The notes: generated from the letters alone by a model not told the origin. DNA of 64,000 bases from Megalopta genalis (GCF_051020955.1 NC_135027.1:310001-374000), one strand, 5' to 3'. Shown: positions 13,349 through 25,523, numbered from the stretch's first letter. Translations and numbers: made by a program.

Positions 13349-16300
13349 ATCATCCGGCACATCGATTTTGTCCCGCGCATCGCACGTGAAACGAAAAAGT
13401 CAGCCGATCTCCATCGATGTAAATTTGACACAGCGTATATAAAGCATTGCCTTCTTGTATGCAGCTAGGAAGTCGTGTGTTCGTGGCAGAAGCGAGTGGG
13501 TGGAATGTAAAGCAGAGAACATGTAGGAGAAACTGAAAATTGAAGTCGTAATTAGATCTTGTTCGTTGCAATCGAGCTGGACGATTTTTATTTAGCATGT
13601 ACAACGACGATCTAGTTGTGCACTTTATTGAAAAGCGTTTATTAAAAAATTACCTACCTTTTAAACGTTAGAGAACCCTGAAAAAAGTGATTCTAGGATG
13701 AAGCCAGTCCACGGAAGAACAAGGATAAAACTTGACGATTTTATTAGAAGATCGATGAAAATTAATGGTAATTGGATATCGCAGCAGCAATTGAAAATGA
13801 CTCAGGAGCACTTCAAAAGTTGCTGTTAAAAGTAGATCTAAAACCAAAAGATTTCCGAAGTCCAAATTTCCTAAAAAAATAATACAGAAGTGATTGCGAA
13901 CTGCTGAATTTACTGCTAATTTTACTACTAAATTTACTCTCGATTACAATTCAGTTACAGCGACTTCGTTAACGCTAAAACTGAAAAAACGTGCTTTACA
14001 AAAAGTCACAAGATCATCAAGACTGAATTTAATTAGACCTGTCCTTTTACAAGGACAACGTATACTCGAATTCAGAAATTGATTCGATCGTTTCTCAGAG
14101 GATATCTCTACTTTTTCAATAAAACGGAAATTTAAAATGTAGAATCGGTCGTCGCGACCGGCGAGATGGGTTTAGCGTTAAAAAAAAGGTGTACTTTAGC
14201 AGATAAAAACTCGAACGTTCGAGGAACGGTATCGAACGTTCGTCGCACGCTGATCTCCGACGTTGAAATGTGACCTTTTTCGCGAGAATTATGGTAATCG
14301 AATTCCACCGAGCGACGCCACTGTCCGTGCAAATTGCACACGCAACAAACACGGCGGCGGCCTCGGCTCGGCCGGGCTGCGTGATTCACGCAAGATTTGT
14401 TCTTCGGCGGAAACGTACCGACTTAGCAGCTTTCGATTTGCGATTTCGCGAGTTAGATCGCTGGCGGTCGGGCCACGCAGTTTTCCACGACAGCCGACAC
14501 AGAAGAGCCGCGTGTGTCGCAAATCGAAAGTGACTGCGCGCTCGGGCCGCAGTGCCGTCATCTTCCGCGTGCGACGGGCCCGCGTGATTGTGCAAGCGAT
14601 TGCAATTCGAAATTGGCCGATCCGTTGCGACACGCGCAATGTCCGTCGATCGGCGATTTGCGAACGGCGTGGCTCCGCGGTCCCTGCCCGATCGCTTCCG
14701 GTTCGAAGACTTCGCGACATAATTATTATTATTAGCCGTTGTTCTGCTAATTTTCGCGAACACAGCGATCTTTACGTTGCGAATACCACGGACCGTTGTG
14801 CAAAATTACGATTGCTTGAATTGCAAGTTTTTTTGCGGTTGCGAGTAATTGGGTTCATTTCTTCAGAAAAGGGCCGAGAACTTCGGGGAAATGGACGCGT
14901 ACGATTTTGCGGAAGGTCGGAAACGAGGGAAATCATTTCGGAACATCGTTTGTGACAAATTTGATCTCGCATAATGACTGCCTAAATTTGATCGATCGCA
15001 GATTTTCGCAATAATTATACAGAAATTTTCGCGGAGGCGATGTTGCATCGAGCAAATCAGTTTATCGAACGGTTTCCAACGAAGGTATTATTATGGTTTC
15101 AACAGTCGGAGGATAAAGAATTGAGAACGCGCGCGGTATGCTGTTGTAGCAGATTTTTACGTTCATTTACGACCGCAGGGAGAGTTAATATAAACAATGG
15201 GGTTTATGTGAGAACTCTTTCGTAATTGAATGTCGCTTTCATGTTGATTTACATTCGTGCTGCTGAAGATGTTCGGCTATCTTTAGAAAGCCCTGTCACA
15301 TGCGACTGCAATGCACAGAATTGAATGGCGTGCAATTTTGAGCACGCGCTGAACACAGTTTTCTAGGCAGCTACAAATCCAATTTAAATAGTTGCATATT
15401 CGAACAGAGCGATCCTAATCGCTGCGTTGGAACGTTCTTCGTTCATCTGCTTGCGCCGATTTTGTCGTGCAAATTTCAAATTAGCAGAACAATGCATCGG
15501 ACGGAGAGAAAGAATTTATAAACGGGATCAACGAGGGCCATCGGTTTTTGTCCTAGAAATTATTCCAGCAGAGCGAAAACGTCTGAACTGGACCACCGAA
15601 AACTGGCACACCGTATTTCGTCCGACCGGCGAAATTATTGTCTCGCCGTGATTCATCCGAGTTTTCGAAAATTCGTATTCGTAGCCGCGTAAGCGAAAGA
15701 AAGCCGCCGCGCGAATCGTAGTTCTCTGCCGGAGCGACGAAAAGAGAAAAAAGGAAAGGAAAACCGTAGTAAAATCTTCCACAGCGAGCGAACGCTGCGT
15801 CGGATGAACCGCGAGCTTTAAATAGCACGATCGAGATATAAATCGCGAGAGGAACGCGTGCCGTTGCGTACGACTTTCGTCGGACGCGAAAAGAAACCGC
15901 CGCAGCCGCGCATGATCGCCAACCCGGCGGAATGTTTCGCGTAATTAAGGTTTCGCGGCTTGGTTGTTCGAACGAAATCCGAGCAGAACCGAAGAAAGTG
16001 GCGATTAGCAATTTGGAAAGCCGTAGAAAAGGAAGTTGCGAGGAAAATTGGAGTGAAAACGATCCAGCTGAATTAATCGGAACAACGAAAGGGAACACTG
16101 CGAGGAGAGTTTTTTCCACGCGAAACACCGCATCGTTCCGCGAACGAAAAGTCCCGTCGACTGTAATTGGAGCAGAATTTTTTCACGGGCATACTGCGGT
16201 GTCATCGCGGAGATGCGATAAATTGCATCGTTCGGTCGCGCGCCGATGAGACCAGCGAACGTTACCATCGTTCGCGCTCAAATCGCGATGGCTTCGCGAC

Positions 16301-16850
16301 GCGCCCGCGTAAATGGCATCCCAGTTGCGTGCCAGAAATTATGCATGAGAGGAGATTGGCTGTTCCGCGGCGTGGGGACCGAGTAGTACAATCATTCGAT
16401 GACTCGATGAAATGATCCCGGAGTCCTTCTGCCCGCATACTAATCGTCGAGGAAGCTAACGAGCCGGCTTTCGCTGCATCCCCCCCGTGACCCGTATGCT
16501 CTATTTAAAGGGGTGATGCAGTATGAACCTTCTTTCTACATCTTCTTCGAGGATATAGTAAATAAAAAATAACAAAATACGCCCGCGAATCCTTCGGTCT
16601 GATTTTTTAAAGTTTAGAGAACTTGATATCGATTGTATGAAAAGGTGTGTGCGGTTTCTTCGCTAAAACATCTCCGGAAAGGCTGAAAAAACGCCATAGA
16701 ACACTAATTAGATTAATAAGAATGAATAAGAACGCTAATTAGCTGAAAAAACTGTTTTCTCGTCGGCCCAATTCTAAGATGAACTGCCCAGAAACTTTTA
16801 CTTTTGAAAATCTGTCCCCTGCACGCAGCTCCCAAATCGTCTCGACACAA

Positions 16851-17564
16851 TTACTCGGTTACAATCAAAACCATGTCTCGCACCAGATCGGAGTCGGCAA
16901 CCATAACAAAGCTCGCTTTATCGGCTCCGATCTTGATTCGATTGCCGCCGGAAGCGGCCACCCTCTTCTTAGCCGACGCGTGGAATTCGAGGGCTCCGGT
17001 TGCTGTCTTGATCTTCGAGATGTTGTTTCTGGTGACGCCAGAGCCTGGCATAATCGCGATCCTACCGCCGGCCTGGCGGACCAGCGTCTTTATCGTCTCC
17101 AAGCCTTCCTCGGCGGTGTCCTTCTGGCCAGAAGTCAGTATCCTCTCGAAGCCGAGGCCTATCAGCGTCTCCAGCGAGCTCAGCGGGTCGACGACCTCGT
17201 CGAAAGCACGGTGAAAGGTGACCGGCGCGGGGCTGGCGTGGGAGAGGATCTCCTTGCAGTATTCCACGTTGATTTCGTTGTTCAAGGTCAGCGCCCCGAA
17301 GACGAACCCGGTCGCGCCGTTTTCTTTCAGGACTTTCAGGTCGTCCAGCATCACCTCCATGTCGTCGTCGGTGTACACGAAGTTCCCGGCGCGAAGACGC
17401 AGCATCGCGTAGATCGGTATCGGCGAGAAGCTCCTGATCTTCTTGATTAGGCCCGGGCTGGGGGTTAAACCACCCTCGGAGAGCGCCGCGCAGACTTCGA
17501 GACGCTTCGCCCCGCCATTTATGGCGTTCCTCGCAGATTCTAGCGAGTCCACGCAAATTTCCAT
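16851..17564 (-). CDS. CutC: CutC family protein (copper homeostasis protein CutC homologue)
   Basis: A complete 237-residue open frame reads as a CutC TIM-barrel protein. It opens with MEICVDSLESA and GGAKRLEVC, then shows SEGGLTPS near residue 30, FVFGALT near 88, VTFHRAFDEV near 117, LGFERILTSG near 137, MPGSGVT near 174 and a C-terminal EFHASAKK segment. CutC proteins have been linked to copper binding and homeostasis; the biochemical role is not firmly settled and the animal protein is thought to be cytosolic. The length is close to the usual 240-270 residues. The segment that is usually R-P-R-G-G-D-F reads L-R-A-G-N-F here. No intron interrupts the frame. The ATG directly follows a CAG, so an upstream exon spliced at this point remains possible. 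The gene lies on the same strand as, and 1.7 kb downstream of, the large LIM gene. Confidence 0.93.
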   Translation of the reverse strand: MEICVDSLESARNAINGGAKRLEVCAALSEGGLTPSPGLIKKIRSFSPIPIYAMLRLRAGNFVYTDDDMEVMLDDLKVLKENGATGFVFGALTLNNEINVEYCKEILSHASPAPVTFHRAFDEVVDPLSSLETLIGLGFERILTSGQKDTAEEGLETIKTLVRQAGGRIAIMPGSGVTRNNISKIKTATGALEFHASAKKRVAASGGNRIKIGADKASFVMVADSDLVRDMVLIVTE

Positions 17565-18402
17565 CTGGAACGTTTCACGGTGCGATGAACATATTTTATA
17601 GCCCCTTTTCGTGTTCGCTAATTATTTTACGAGACAATGAAATTTCGTTGATTTTATTGAGCTGTTTAATCGAGATTTGTCACCGGTGATCTAGTCGTTT
17701 CTCTCGCGGTTGTTCTTTGTAACAAGATTCTTATAGCGCAATCGTGGGAACGTTTAATTAACCAAATTAACGATTATGGAAGTATGAATATAAATAATTG
17801 ATAATTAACGATCATGGGGATAATACTTGATTAATGATTAACGGTGATGCGTTTTTAACATGATATTACGGCAGATGTACTTACGACGTTGCACGACAAA
17901 GTTAGAGAAATCTTCCGTCGAAGATTCAAACAACGGAAGTTGTGGAGAAGATTGCCAATCGTTCAGATCGACTATGGAAAAAGAAAAAGTCACTAGTATT
18001 TCGTTACTAAGCCATCGACTGAGTTAATGGCCCAAGAGTTGGATGTCCGAAATGATTTCACGAACCGAGTATTTACTTCGAAACACTGTTAATGAAGTTC
18101 GAGTCGACTTTCAATCGTGATACGTTATCTGGTAATTAACTGATAAGCACGAACGAAAGAAAACAAAGTGAAAATCAATCGGCTGGAGCGCACATGGCAC
18201 TGAAGATGGCGGACTGAGGCGATCGAGCCGCCATCTTGACAGAGTCGTCGACGTTAAATACGCCGAGGATAAAATCGTTCTCGACATTTTCTCTTATTAA
18301 AGTCTTATTAAATTCTTATTAAAATCTTACTAAAATCCTATTAAAATCTTATTAAATTAACTTACTGCTTGACCGCATCGATTAACGAACAATGCTCTAC
18401 CA

Positions 18403-18490
18403 TTTATTTCTTCGAATAATAATAATATAATAATAGTCTTCACGCATTTATATGAGAAACTGACGATTTTTAAATCTATTTTCATTTATT
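18403..18490 (-). terminator. Candidate polyadenylation signals of the LIM gene
   Basis: Two AATAAA hexamers on the minus strand (18485-18490 and 18403-18408) lie in AT-rich sequence 0.8-0.9 kb downstream of the LIM gene stop codon. Such hexamers are common by chance in AT-rich DNA, so this is only a candidate. Confidence 0.25.
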
Positions 18491-18785
18491 ATAATTTAAC
18501 CAATTCTTTTTGTTTAAATATCACGTAGGAAAAGAAACTCGGCAATCAGAAAAAAATCGTAATTGTAACATCTGATTTTTAGCATAGGAATTAATTTATA
18601 CTCTCTCCAATGTCTGGATTAAGTGTAATCGGTGTAATCCTATTCCAGAGCCGATTCTTGATCGCAGAGGATCGAGCAATCGGATGAATAAAAAACGTCG
18701 GTACACCATTGATTTATAAAGCGCAATGAAATTCTGTATTATACAACACGTGTGATAAACTAATACCAAGAGTTATACAAGTAAA

Positions 18786-18786
18786 A

Positions 18787-18830
<44 letters not shown>

Positions 18831-18848
18831 TAGTAATAATAATAATTA
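18786..18848. repeat. (AAT)n microsatellite
   Basis: Long (AAT)n run in the probable 3' UTR/flank of the LIM gene. Confidence 0.95.
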
Positions 18849-19284
18849 TAACAAACATTTAAGCGACATTTATGATGGGGCATTGGCAAAAATAGGGTCT
18901 AGAGGTAAAGAAATAAAATATTTAATAAAAAGGACAGGGAGAGCAGGACGAAAGAGGGGGAATGTTGTCCTATATTCAGTCGCGATTGTCCATTCTCGTC
19001 GATTTCCGATCGACACGGCCCATTCGAAGCTTCGGCTGAGGGGGAGGGTCGGGATTCAAGGGGACAGAGGTTTCATTGGAACGCAATTTAGTGGATCGAT
19101 CGATCGATTCCGCAACAAGGCCCGCGGGTTTCTTTTTAGCTGTGGGCGGTCTTTGGAGAACTAGAACGATTTTCCATGGGTTTAGTCCCCGACCGGCGAC
19201 CGGTTTTTTTTTAACTCGTCGACGATACACAGGCCGGATCTGGCGTGCCATTGTCCTCGCTCATCGGCGAATCAACGATCACGT

Positions 19285-19468
19285 TCAAAGATCGCCGTTC
19301 GAGACCGCGATCGGCGCCGGACTCGTCGGGTTGTTCGCGCTCGTCGTCCATTTGTTCTTGTGCGGATCCACGCCGAACCCCTCGTCGTAGTTTCCCCGCG
19401 TGATGAACAGCTGCTTGAAGTGCGGGATGCAGTACAGTTTACCGTTGTTCAAGGTGAACGTGTCCATC
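19285..19468 (-). CDS. LIM gene, terminal coding exon 19: end of second LIM domain and stop
   Basis: 184 nt, entering with one base to complete an arginine codon; the acceptor is TTTCCGACCAG. It reads MDTFTLNNGKLYCIPHFKQL, then RGNYDEGFGVDPHKNKW and a short tail ending SNGDL before TGA. The LYCIPH supplies the last zinc ligands. The RGNYDEGFG tail after the LIM fold is the strongest link to the EPLIN/LIMA1 class. Confidence 0.95.
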
Positions 19469-19691
19469 CTGGTCGGAAAACAAAGGATCATTAGCAGACA
19501 TGCGTGCCTCCTCCGATCGAAAAATAATCGGATCGCGGATCTCTGCGAGACGAACTGAAGATCTTCCGAATTGATTGCGAGAAGCGCGTGCCGCTGCTGT
19601 TTGAAAGTATGCGAACCTGTTCGCAATTAATTGGAGAATGTACGGAATCGATTGTGAACTTTTTAATTTCTCTGTATATAATATATTTCAG

Positions 19692-20050
19692 CAATAATTA
19701 AGTCGTATGTTTCACGAATAGCAAGCAAAAGTTGAACGTATTTCTGTGCCAGGAAATTGTACCGATAATTCAACTGAATATTTCACGAATGATAAGCAAA
19801 AATTATCGTATTTTTTTTTCTTTGTGTTAGGAAATGTATTGTACCACTAATTAAGCTGAATAGTCCGCTGATAATAAGCAAAAATTATAGTGCTGTTCTA
19901 TGCAGTGTATTTCTTCGCTACGTTGAGAAATATGTTGCACCAATAATTCAGCTGAATGTTTCGCTAATAAGCAAGAATTCCTGTCTTTTTTGCTGCGTTA
20001 GGAAATACATTGCAAGAGTAATTCAGCTGAATGTAACGCGAATAACAAGA
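19692..20050. repeat. Degenerate tandem array in intron 18
   Basis: Four to five units of roughly 80-100 bp share TTCAGCTGAATGTTTCGC, AATAAGCAAAAATT and GTTAGGAAATACATTG-like segments. Confidence 0.7.
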
Positions 20051-20299
20051 ACAAAGTACAAGCGTATTTTTTGACGTCCGATCGTGTGCACAAGAATCCG
20101 CGGTTTAATGATAACTAAACCGCGGATTTTTATGCAAAATATAAAAATTGTCTCTAAATAAGAGATAGAAACTAAATGGAAAATTCTTTCTTTCTTTAAT
20201 CATATAATAGCATGGACATTTTTTAATTACCTTCGTCCGTCTACTACATTAAATTGCAACTACAACTATCATTCTACCATTGTCTCCTAATTTTTCTAC

Positions 20300-20490
20300 C
20301 TTGTCTCCCTAATTTTCCTTCAGCTTGTAAACAAAAATGGACAATTTGGGATACGATTATTCGAACCTTGCACCTTGTTTTTATAATGGTTGACAATCGG
20401 TAACTATAAAAACGCGCCGCAAGCCTCGAATAATCCTGGCTCCTCTTCCCAAATTGTCCATTCTTGTTCACAAGCCGAAGGAAAGAAGAA
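20300..20490. mobile_element. Foldback element (family F, copy 2)
   Basis: Arms TTTTCCTTCAGCTTGT... and TGGACAATTTGGGATACG pair with the reverse complement around 20440-20490. The centre differs from the other copies. Confidence 0.7.
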
Positions 20491-20572
20491 TCAGCGAGAA
20501 TTTACCGTACCGAATTTTGCTACAAATCCATAAAATCCGCGCTGTCCAGCGATAACAAAGTGGGTGGTTTAC

Positions 20573-20706
20573 CTCAACACGCAATTGCACTGCAGACACC
20601 GGAAACACTGTTTGTGGAAGATTTTATTATTCGTCTCCACTTTCTCCAGGGGGTAGACTTTCTTCTGGCAGCTCTCGCAGACGTCCGTACAGCTCGCCTG
20701 AATCTC
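20573..20706 (-). CDS. LIM gene, coding exon 18: first half of the second LIM domain
   Basis: 134 nt, phase 0 in and 2 out. The acceptor AAACGATACAG follows a pyrimidine-rich stretch; the donor is GTAAAC. It encodes EIQASCTDVCESCQKKVYPL, then HKQCFRCLQCNCVL. This gives zinc ligands C, C, H, C, C, C of the second LIM domain; the remaining two are in exon 19. Confidence 0.94.
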
Positions 20707-21597
20707 CTGTATCGTTTGTCGGGTTCAAAGAGGAAAAAGAAACAGAAAAGAAAACGAACAAAATAAAATAACGAACCGAGAAATAAAACCAGTCGACGGG
20801 GTGAAATGAGGGGATGATCGTGAAGATGTGGGGGGGGGTGGAGGGGGGCTGTTAGAAGCTTCGGGGATCGGTCATCTACAGTGTTCCCTTGTTACCGAGG
20901 GTCTGGAGAATGCGAGGCGATGGTCCCTGGTGATTCGGGAACGTCGCAAAAAACGGGACACTAGGGAGAGAAAGAGTTATATTTTCAGAGGATCTTTCCT
21001 TCGGGATCGTCGCACCCGAGCGAACGAAACACGGTTTCATCGTTCCTATCGAGTCTTTTTAAGAACTTGCGCGTAATTTGCGCGCGGTGCAGTTAGGCGA
21101 AACGAACGAATGCTATCGTCTGGGTCCTCGTTCGAGAGAAATTTCCGAGCTTTTAGCGCGCGATAAGTCGATTGAATCGTAAGAGCGATTAATCGTAAGA
21201 ATTTTGAATTTTGTCGAACCTAAAAAACCTTGACACAACCATCTCGGAGCAATCGTTCGTTCGACCGAAATGCAGTCGTGGTACTCGCATCGGTTGCTAT
21301 GTATTTCGTCAGGATGTGCCCTTTTATTTATCGTTTGCAATACGATCGTAATAAATCGTTACACGTGAAAGGTAAAAGGTAAAGAACAAGAGTACAAGTC
21401 GCTAAAAATTATACAATCCCAAGACGCAAACGAGGGTCTACGTGAAATAATAATAATATTAATAATAGTAATAATAATAATAATTAATAATTAATAATAA
21501 TAATTAATAATAATAATTAATAATCATGTCTCGGCGGAGCAGGCCGGGAACCAAGCGCGGTTTCGCTTCAAAATAAATCCCACTCGCGGACATTTCA

Positions 21598-21601
<4 letters not shown>

Positions 21602-21686
<85 letters not shown>

Positions 21687-21718
21687 GTGAAAAGGGGCGG
21701 AAAGAGAAAAAGAGAAAT

Positions 21719-21790
<72 letters not shown>
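21602..21790. repeat. (GT)n-(GA)n ... (GA)n-(GT)n composite microsatellite
   Basis: GT tract 21602-21632, GA tract 21633-21684, a GA-rich spacer, GA tract 21725-21751, GT tract 21752-21790. The order is mirror-symmetric. Confidence 0.95.
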
Positions 21791-21794
<4 letters not shown>

Positions 21795-22419
21795 TGTGTG
21801 TACGTGTATGTGTGTGATATATATATAAATATTCTCCTATCCGCCGATCAACAACAAACAATCGCGCTCGCGTGGCTCAAACAACAACGATTCCCCTCGC
21901 TGAATACAGAAACTTATTGCACTGAAATATCGATCATGGGGGACCAAGCTCCTTCGATGGGGGAAGAAAAAGAAGTATGGTAGATCTCGCTCGATCAAAT
22001 CGTGTAGAGAATATGTATATATATACGAATTTATATAATCTATACCCTTCGATCTCTCTATGTAATACTCGGAGGTCTGGTTTCTTTTGATTAAAAAAAT
22101 CACTAATGCCTCTAGATCTTGCACCTGACCCGGCTCGTCGGAACGGGACCGTGCGCACCTGCCTCGCAATCGCTCCGATCGATGCGATTCCAATAAGTAA
22201 TGCGATTTCATTCGTTAATCGCGGAGAAGCTGTCACGCTGGCCTCGGACAGCGTCGATTCGACTCGCGGCTGTTTTTCTAACCAGCGTCCGCGGCGACGT
22301 TCGTAAATTGTAAATCTATATTAACGTTAATCGTTCGTTCAAGAAACGCGACTCGTTTGGTCCACTTTCGAAAGGATTGCGTCATCACAAAAGATGAGAT
22401 TCGAGACTTCTCAAATTGC

Positions 22420-22670
22420 ACATCGAATCAGAATACAGCAATGTCTCTCCAATCGACGTCCAGACCGACCACAAAAATGGACAATTTCGGAAGAGAAGAT
22501 ACGATTATTCGAGCCTTGCGGTTTATTTTTATAGTTATAAATTCTCCACAATTATAAAAACGTGCCGCAAGGCTCGAACAATCGTATCTCTTTCTCCCAA
22601 ATTATTCATTTTAGTGGACAATCTGAGCGTCAGTAAGGGAGACATTACTGTGCAATTGCAAAGAAACAAA
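22420..22670. mobile_element. Foldback element (family F, copy 3)
   Basis: Arms with AATTGCACA, AATGTCTC, ATGGACAATTTCGG and ATTATTCGAGCCTTGCGG pair with the complementary arm ending near 22670. Confidence 0.7.
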
Positions 22671-22875
22671 ATGTCTGCGCGACCGAGAACACAAAGTCGT
22701 TTCAACGTCCGCTGGCGCTGTGCATCGAATCTAGAACCTCGATCGCTCGAACCGTGATCGAAGGATCCGAGATCGCAGGATCATCGGTCGAAGAAGATCG
22801 GATTAAGCTTCTTCGACGGCTACCCGTCCCGACTTGGCGCGCTAAATGATTCGGGGGTTCGATATACACGTCGTT

Positions 22876-22975
22876 TATATATTAATATATTATTATATTA
22901 TATTATATATATTATATATTATATTATAATATAATATATTATATATATATTAATATATATATTAATTTGTAAGTA
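22876..22975. repeat. TA-rich low-complexity block
   Basis: Runs of TATATTATATATTA. Confidence 0.85.
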
Positions 22976-23355
22976 TTACGAGTATGTTATGCGTACTGTG
23001 CGTCCGCGTTGGCAATGCTGAAGGACTCGATACCAGCCCTCCCGCCGGGTTCACGCCACTGCGGAGGACTCGGAGGACCACCGCGAGGCACCCCCGTGTA
23101 TCGTCCACCCACTGAACACCATATAAAAATTATAAAAAGCCTATTTCGTTCGATGGGCGCTCGCCTCGCGGACTCGAGAGGCCGGTCTGTTTTATTCCCT
23201 AACGAAGGAACCAAGTGTGTTTTCCGAACTGTGTGTTCTCATTCAATTCACTGGGCTGGATCATACGACGAGGAGCTCGAAACTGTGACGCGCCTCTGAC
23301 CCCTCCGGAAAACGCCGGGTTGTCGCGAAAGCTGTCAACGCGATCCTAGATTCGC

Positions 23356-23526
23356 TTAACGCTAGATTCACGGAACCCGTGAAAATGGCGGATCGCTAAT
23401 TTACACGTTACTCACGGCAAACGTTGCAGTAACACTTGCTAAAAATCAGAATAAATGTCTCGTTATTACCTTTTATAAATCAACATGAAACAGCTGTTTT
23501 TCGTGCTCCGTAAATCTAGGTGCTAA
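23356..23526. mobile_element. TTAA-type MITE (family T1, copy 2)
   Basis: Starts TTAACGCTAGATTCACGGA and ends TCCGTAAATCTAGGTGCTAA, the last TTAA mutated. Interior shares GCTAAAAATCAGAATAA with copy 1; shorter by internal deletion. Confidence 0.75.
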
Positions 23527-25471
23527 CAATTATCGCGTCGCTGCGAATTCGTCGCGCGAATTCCCATTTTAGAGCTCTATTTCATAGAGCTCTAATCATA
23601 TTTCGTTTCCCTCGCGATCGAGACGAAACCGAGAACAGCGTCGTCGCCGACGCGCGGATCCGCAGTCTGCTTGCCACGTTTCAAGCTCCGGTTGTTCGGA
23701 GAACTTTTGCGACAACCCGCCGCGAGTAGTTCCCGATAGGAGAGGAACGTGCCGCGAACTTTTCCGCGCGGAAAAGACGCGTGGCGAACTTTTTCCGAGC
23801 AGCGAGGGGTCCTCGCGATTCTTTGCTCCCCGACTCGTCTTTCTACCGGCTGACGGTCCCCGATGTCCTGCGTCTAGCAAGCGGTAAAAATGACTCGAAA
23901 CTCTGTAAAGCGTTCGAAAATGCCGGCGCATTTCGCATCCGCAGTGACTCACAGGTTTGCTCGAGCTCGTCGAACGACGATCTTCGAATCGCGCGGAAGC
24001 GTCGTTATTAGACGGCTGCGTCTGCTCTCGGTCGCGACGTCTTTCTATGATACATTATATCCCGAGTCACGACGTCGTCGTCGTCGTCGTGCGCGTGTTC
24101 CCGACGTTAACAAACAAATATCTCTGAGTCACTGCACAATTCGCGCGTAGCTGACAAACTCCGAAGAAACGCTTCCTTCCTCTTCGTCCTCGTCGGTTCC
24201 CGTCGCTTGGCACTCGCAGAGATTCTAAATTTCGCCCGAGGGAACGAAGCCCGTCGCGACACTTTTGGCACCAATTTGCGACGGCCGATTACGCTTTTTA
24301 TTTGTTTCTTTTCTTTTTTTTTGGTTCGTTCGTTTGTCGGTTTCTGGCGGCGCGGGATCGCCGGTTCCTTAAGGGGGGTTTTCAGGTTAAATTCGGAGGT
24401 GTCGGATGCTTGATTTGGCACGAGTGGCGGGTGATTTTAGATAGTCGTCTCCAGGTCGCTGGAGCTTTGTTCCCTTCGCGGTCTCTCGCGCGAACTCCCT
24501 CGAAAATAGTGGTTACAAATGGTCTCGTGCAAAAACTGACTGGCTTCGAAAAGTTAGTCCAGCCCGATAGTTTACGCTCGCTGCGACGCGGATACGTCGA
24601 GCGGTCCGCGTGCGTTGAAAACGTTTAGGCACCGCGCTCGGTTAGACCGTGGGCTTCGGCGTGGACCAGGGCTCGCTGCAGGGCTCAGTTATCTCGCCGC
24701 GTTCAAGCTAACGTCCGAGAGGACTTTGTCACCTTGGACGAAAGTCCGAGACTTCGATTGGCCGTACAAACCCGACCTAGACTAGCCGAGAACCCAAAAA
24801 ACTAGACAAAGCCACGAGCCAGCTGGTGACTCGGGGTTACACCGAAGACGATCAGCTAGAAGACCCGAAGCTGCTTCGAGGTCCAAGCTGGTTAAGAATC
24901 CCGGGAAGCTAAAGAACCCAACGTGGCTCGCAATACCCAAGTACGACTAAAGATTTCAATTCGCTAACAACTTAGACTAGTGGAAGCTAGCTGATATATA
25001 TATATATATAAATCTAGATTACAGCTGGAGGCACGAGCCAGCCAAACGATCCGAACCGGTGAAAGGACGCGTGCTAGCGCCGGATCGCGGATCCAACGAA
25101 GATTTGCTAATGATCCGAGCTAGCTGAATATGGCCTAAGTCAGAGACCCAGATTGCCTGGCTGAAGATCGAAGCCGACGACCCGAGCCAGCAGTTCTTGG
25201 ATCACTCGAAGATCGAACGGAGCAGCGAGATCTAGGCCACGGCCAGAGCAGCATCAATTCCATCGTGTTAGATCTACAGAGTTCCGGGTGCAGAACGGCC
25301 GACGTACCCCCGCACGCAACAATGTACACAACCCTAACGCTAGATTCGCTAAGAGAACGCTTGTCAGAAAAGACCTCTAGAAAAAGAAAAACCCAGAAAA
25401 GACCAGTAAAAACCGCACAATGATCCGGACAACGTGGCATCACCGTGGATCAACGCGAGATCCCAACGATC

Positions 25472-25523
25472 AGAGAAAGAGAGAGAGAGAAAGAAAGAGA
25501 AAGAGAGAGAGAGAGAGAGAGAG
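25472..25523. repeat. (GA)n microsatellite
   Basis: GA run with AAAG interruptions. Confidence 0.9.

Larger units (their letters stand above)
1..16850. other. Intergenic region without a recognisable gene
   Basis: No stretch here gave me a protein family, a run of phase-matched exons or an RNA gene. The longest open frames, for example 14263-14955 plus and 15553-16128 minus, lie in CpG-rich DNA, overlap open frames on the opposite strand and have arginine/serine-rich compositions typical of chance frames in such DNA. What can be seen is repeats: a degenerate AT-rich array (1145-1600), a TTAA-flanked element (3250-3497), a 20-bp array (5232-5370), a foldback (8122-8325), a 124-bp tandem repeat (11842-12213), an AT-rich block (12500-12690) and a CT microsatellite (13313-13348). 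Small or fast-evolving exons could have been missed. Confidence 0.6.
17565..19284. other. Gap between CutC and the LIM gene (CutC upstream region; LIM gene 3' UTR)
   Basis: On the minus strand this stretch follows the LIM gene stop codon and precedes the CutC start. It should hold the 3' UTR of the LIM gene and the promoter of CutC. It contains an (AAT)n microsatellite at 18786-18848 and AT-rich sequence. Minus-strand AATAAA hexamers occur at about 18485-18490 and 18403-18408, about 0.8-0.9 kb past the stop. No open frame here looks like protein. Confidence 0.5.
19469..20572. other. Intron 18
   Basis: This intron splits the second LIM domain. It holds a degenerate AT-rich array (19692-20050), a short inverted CCGCGGATTTTTATGC element (20090-20135) and one foldback element (about 20300-20490). 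No coding sequence seen. Confidence 0.85.

Noticed and set aside
14263..14955. 230-codon open frame on the plus strand
   Set aside because: CpG-rich DNA with overlapping long open frames on both strands; Arg/Ser-rich product, no domain.
15553..16128. 191-codon minus-strand frame upstream-like of CutC side
   Set aside because: Phe/Arg/Ser-rich chance frame overlapping plus-strand frames; no similarity recognised.
21595..21983. Frames with RERERE or HTHTHT runs
   Set aside because: Pure microsatellite translation.
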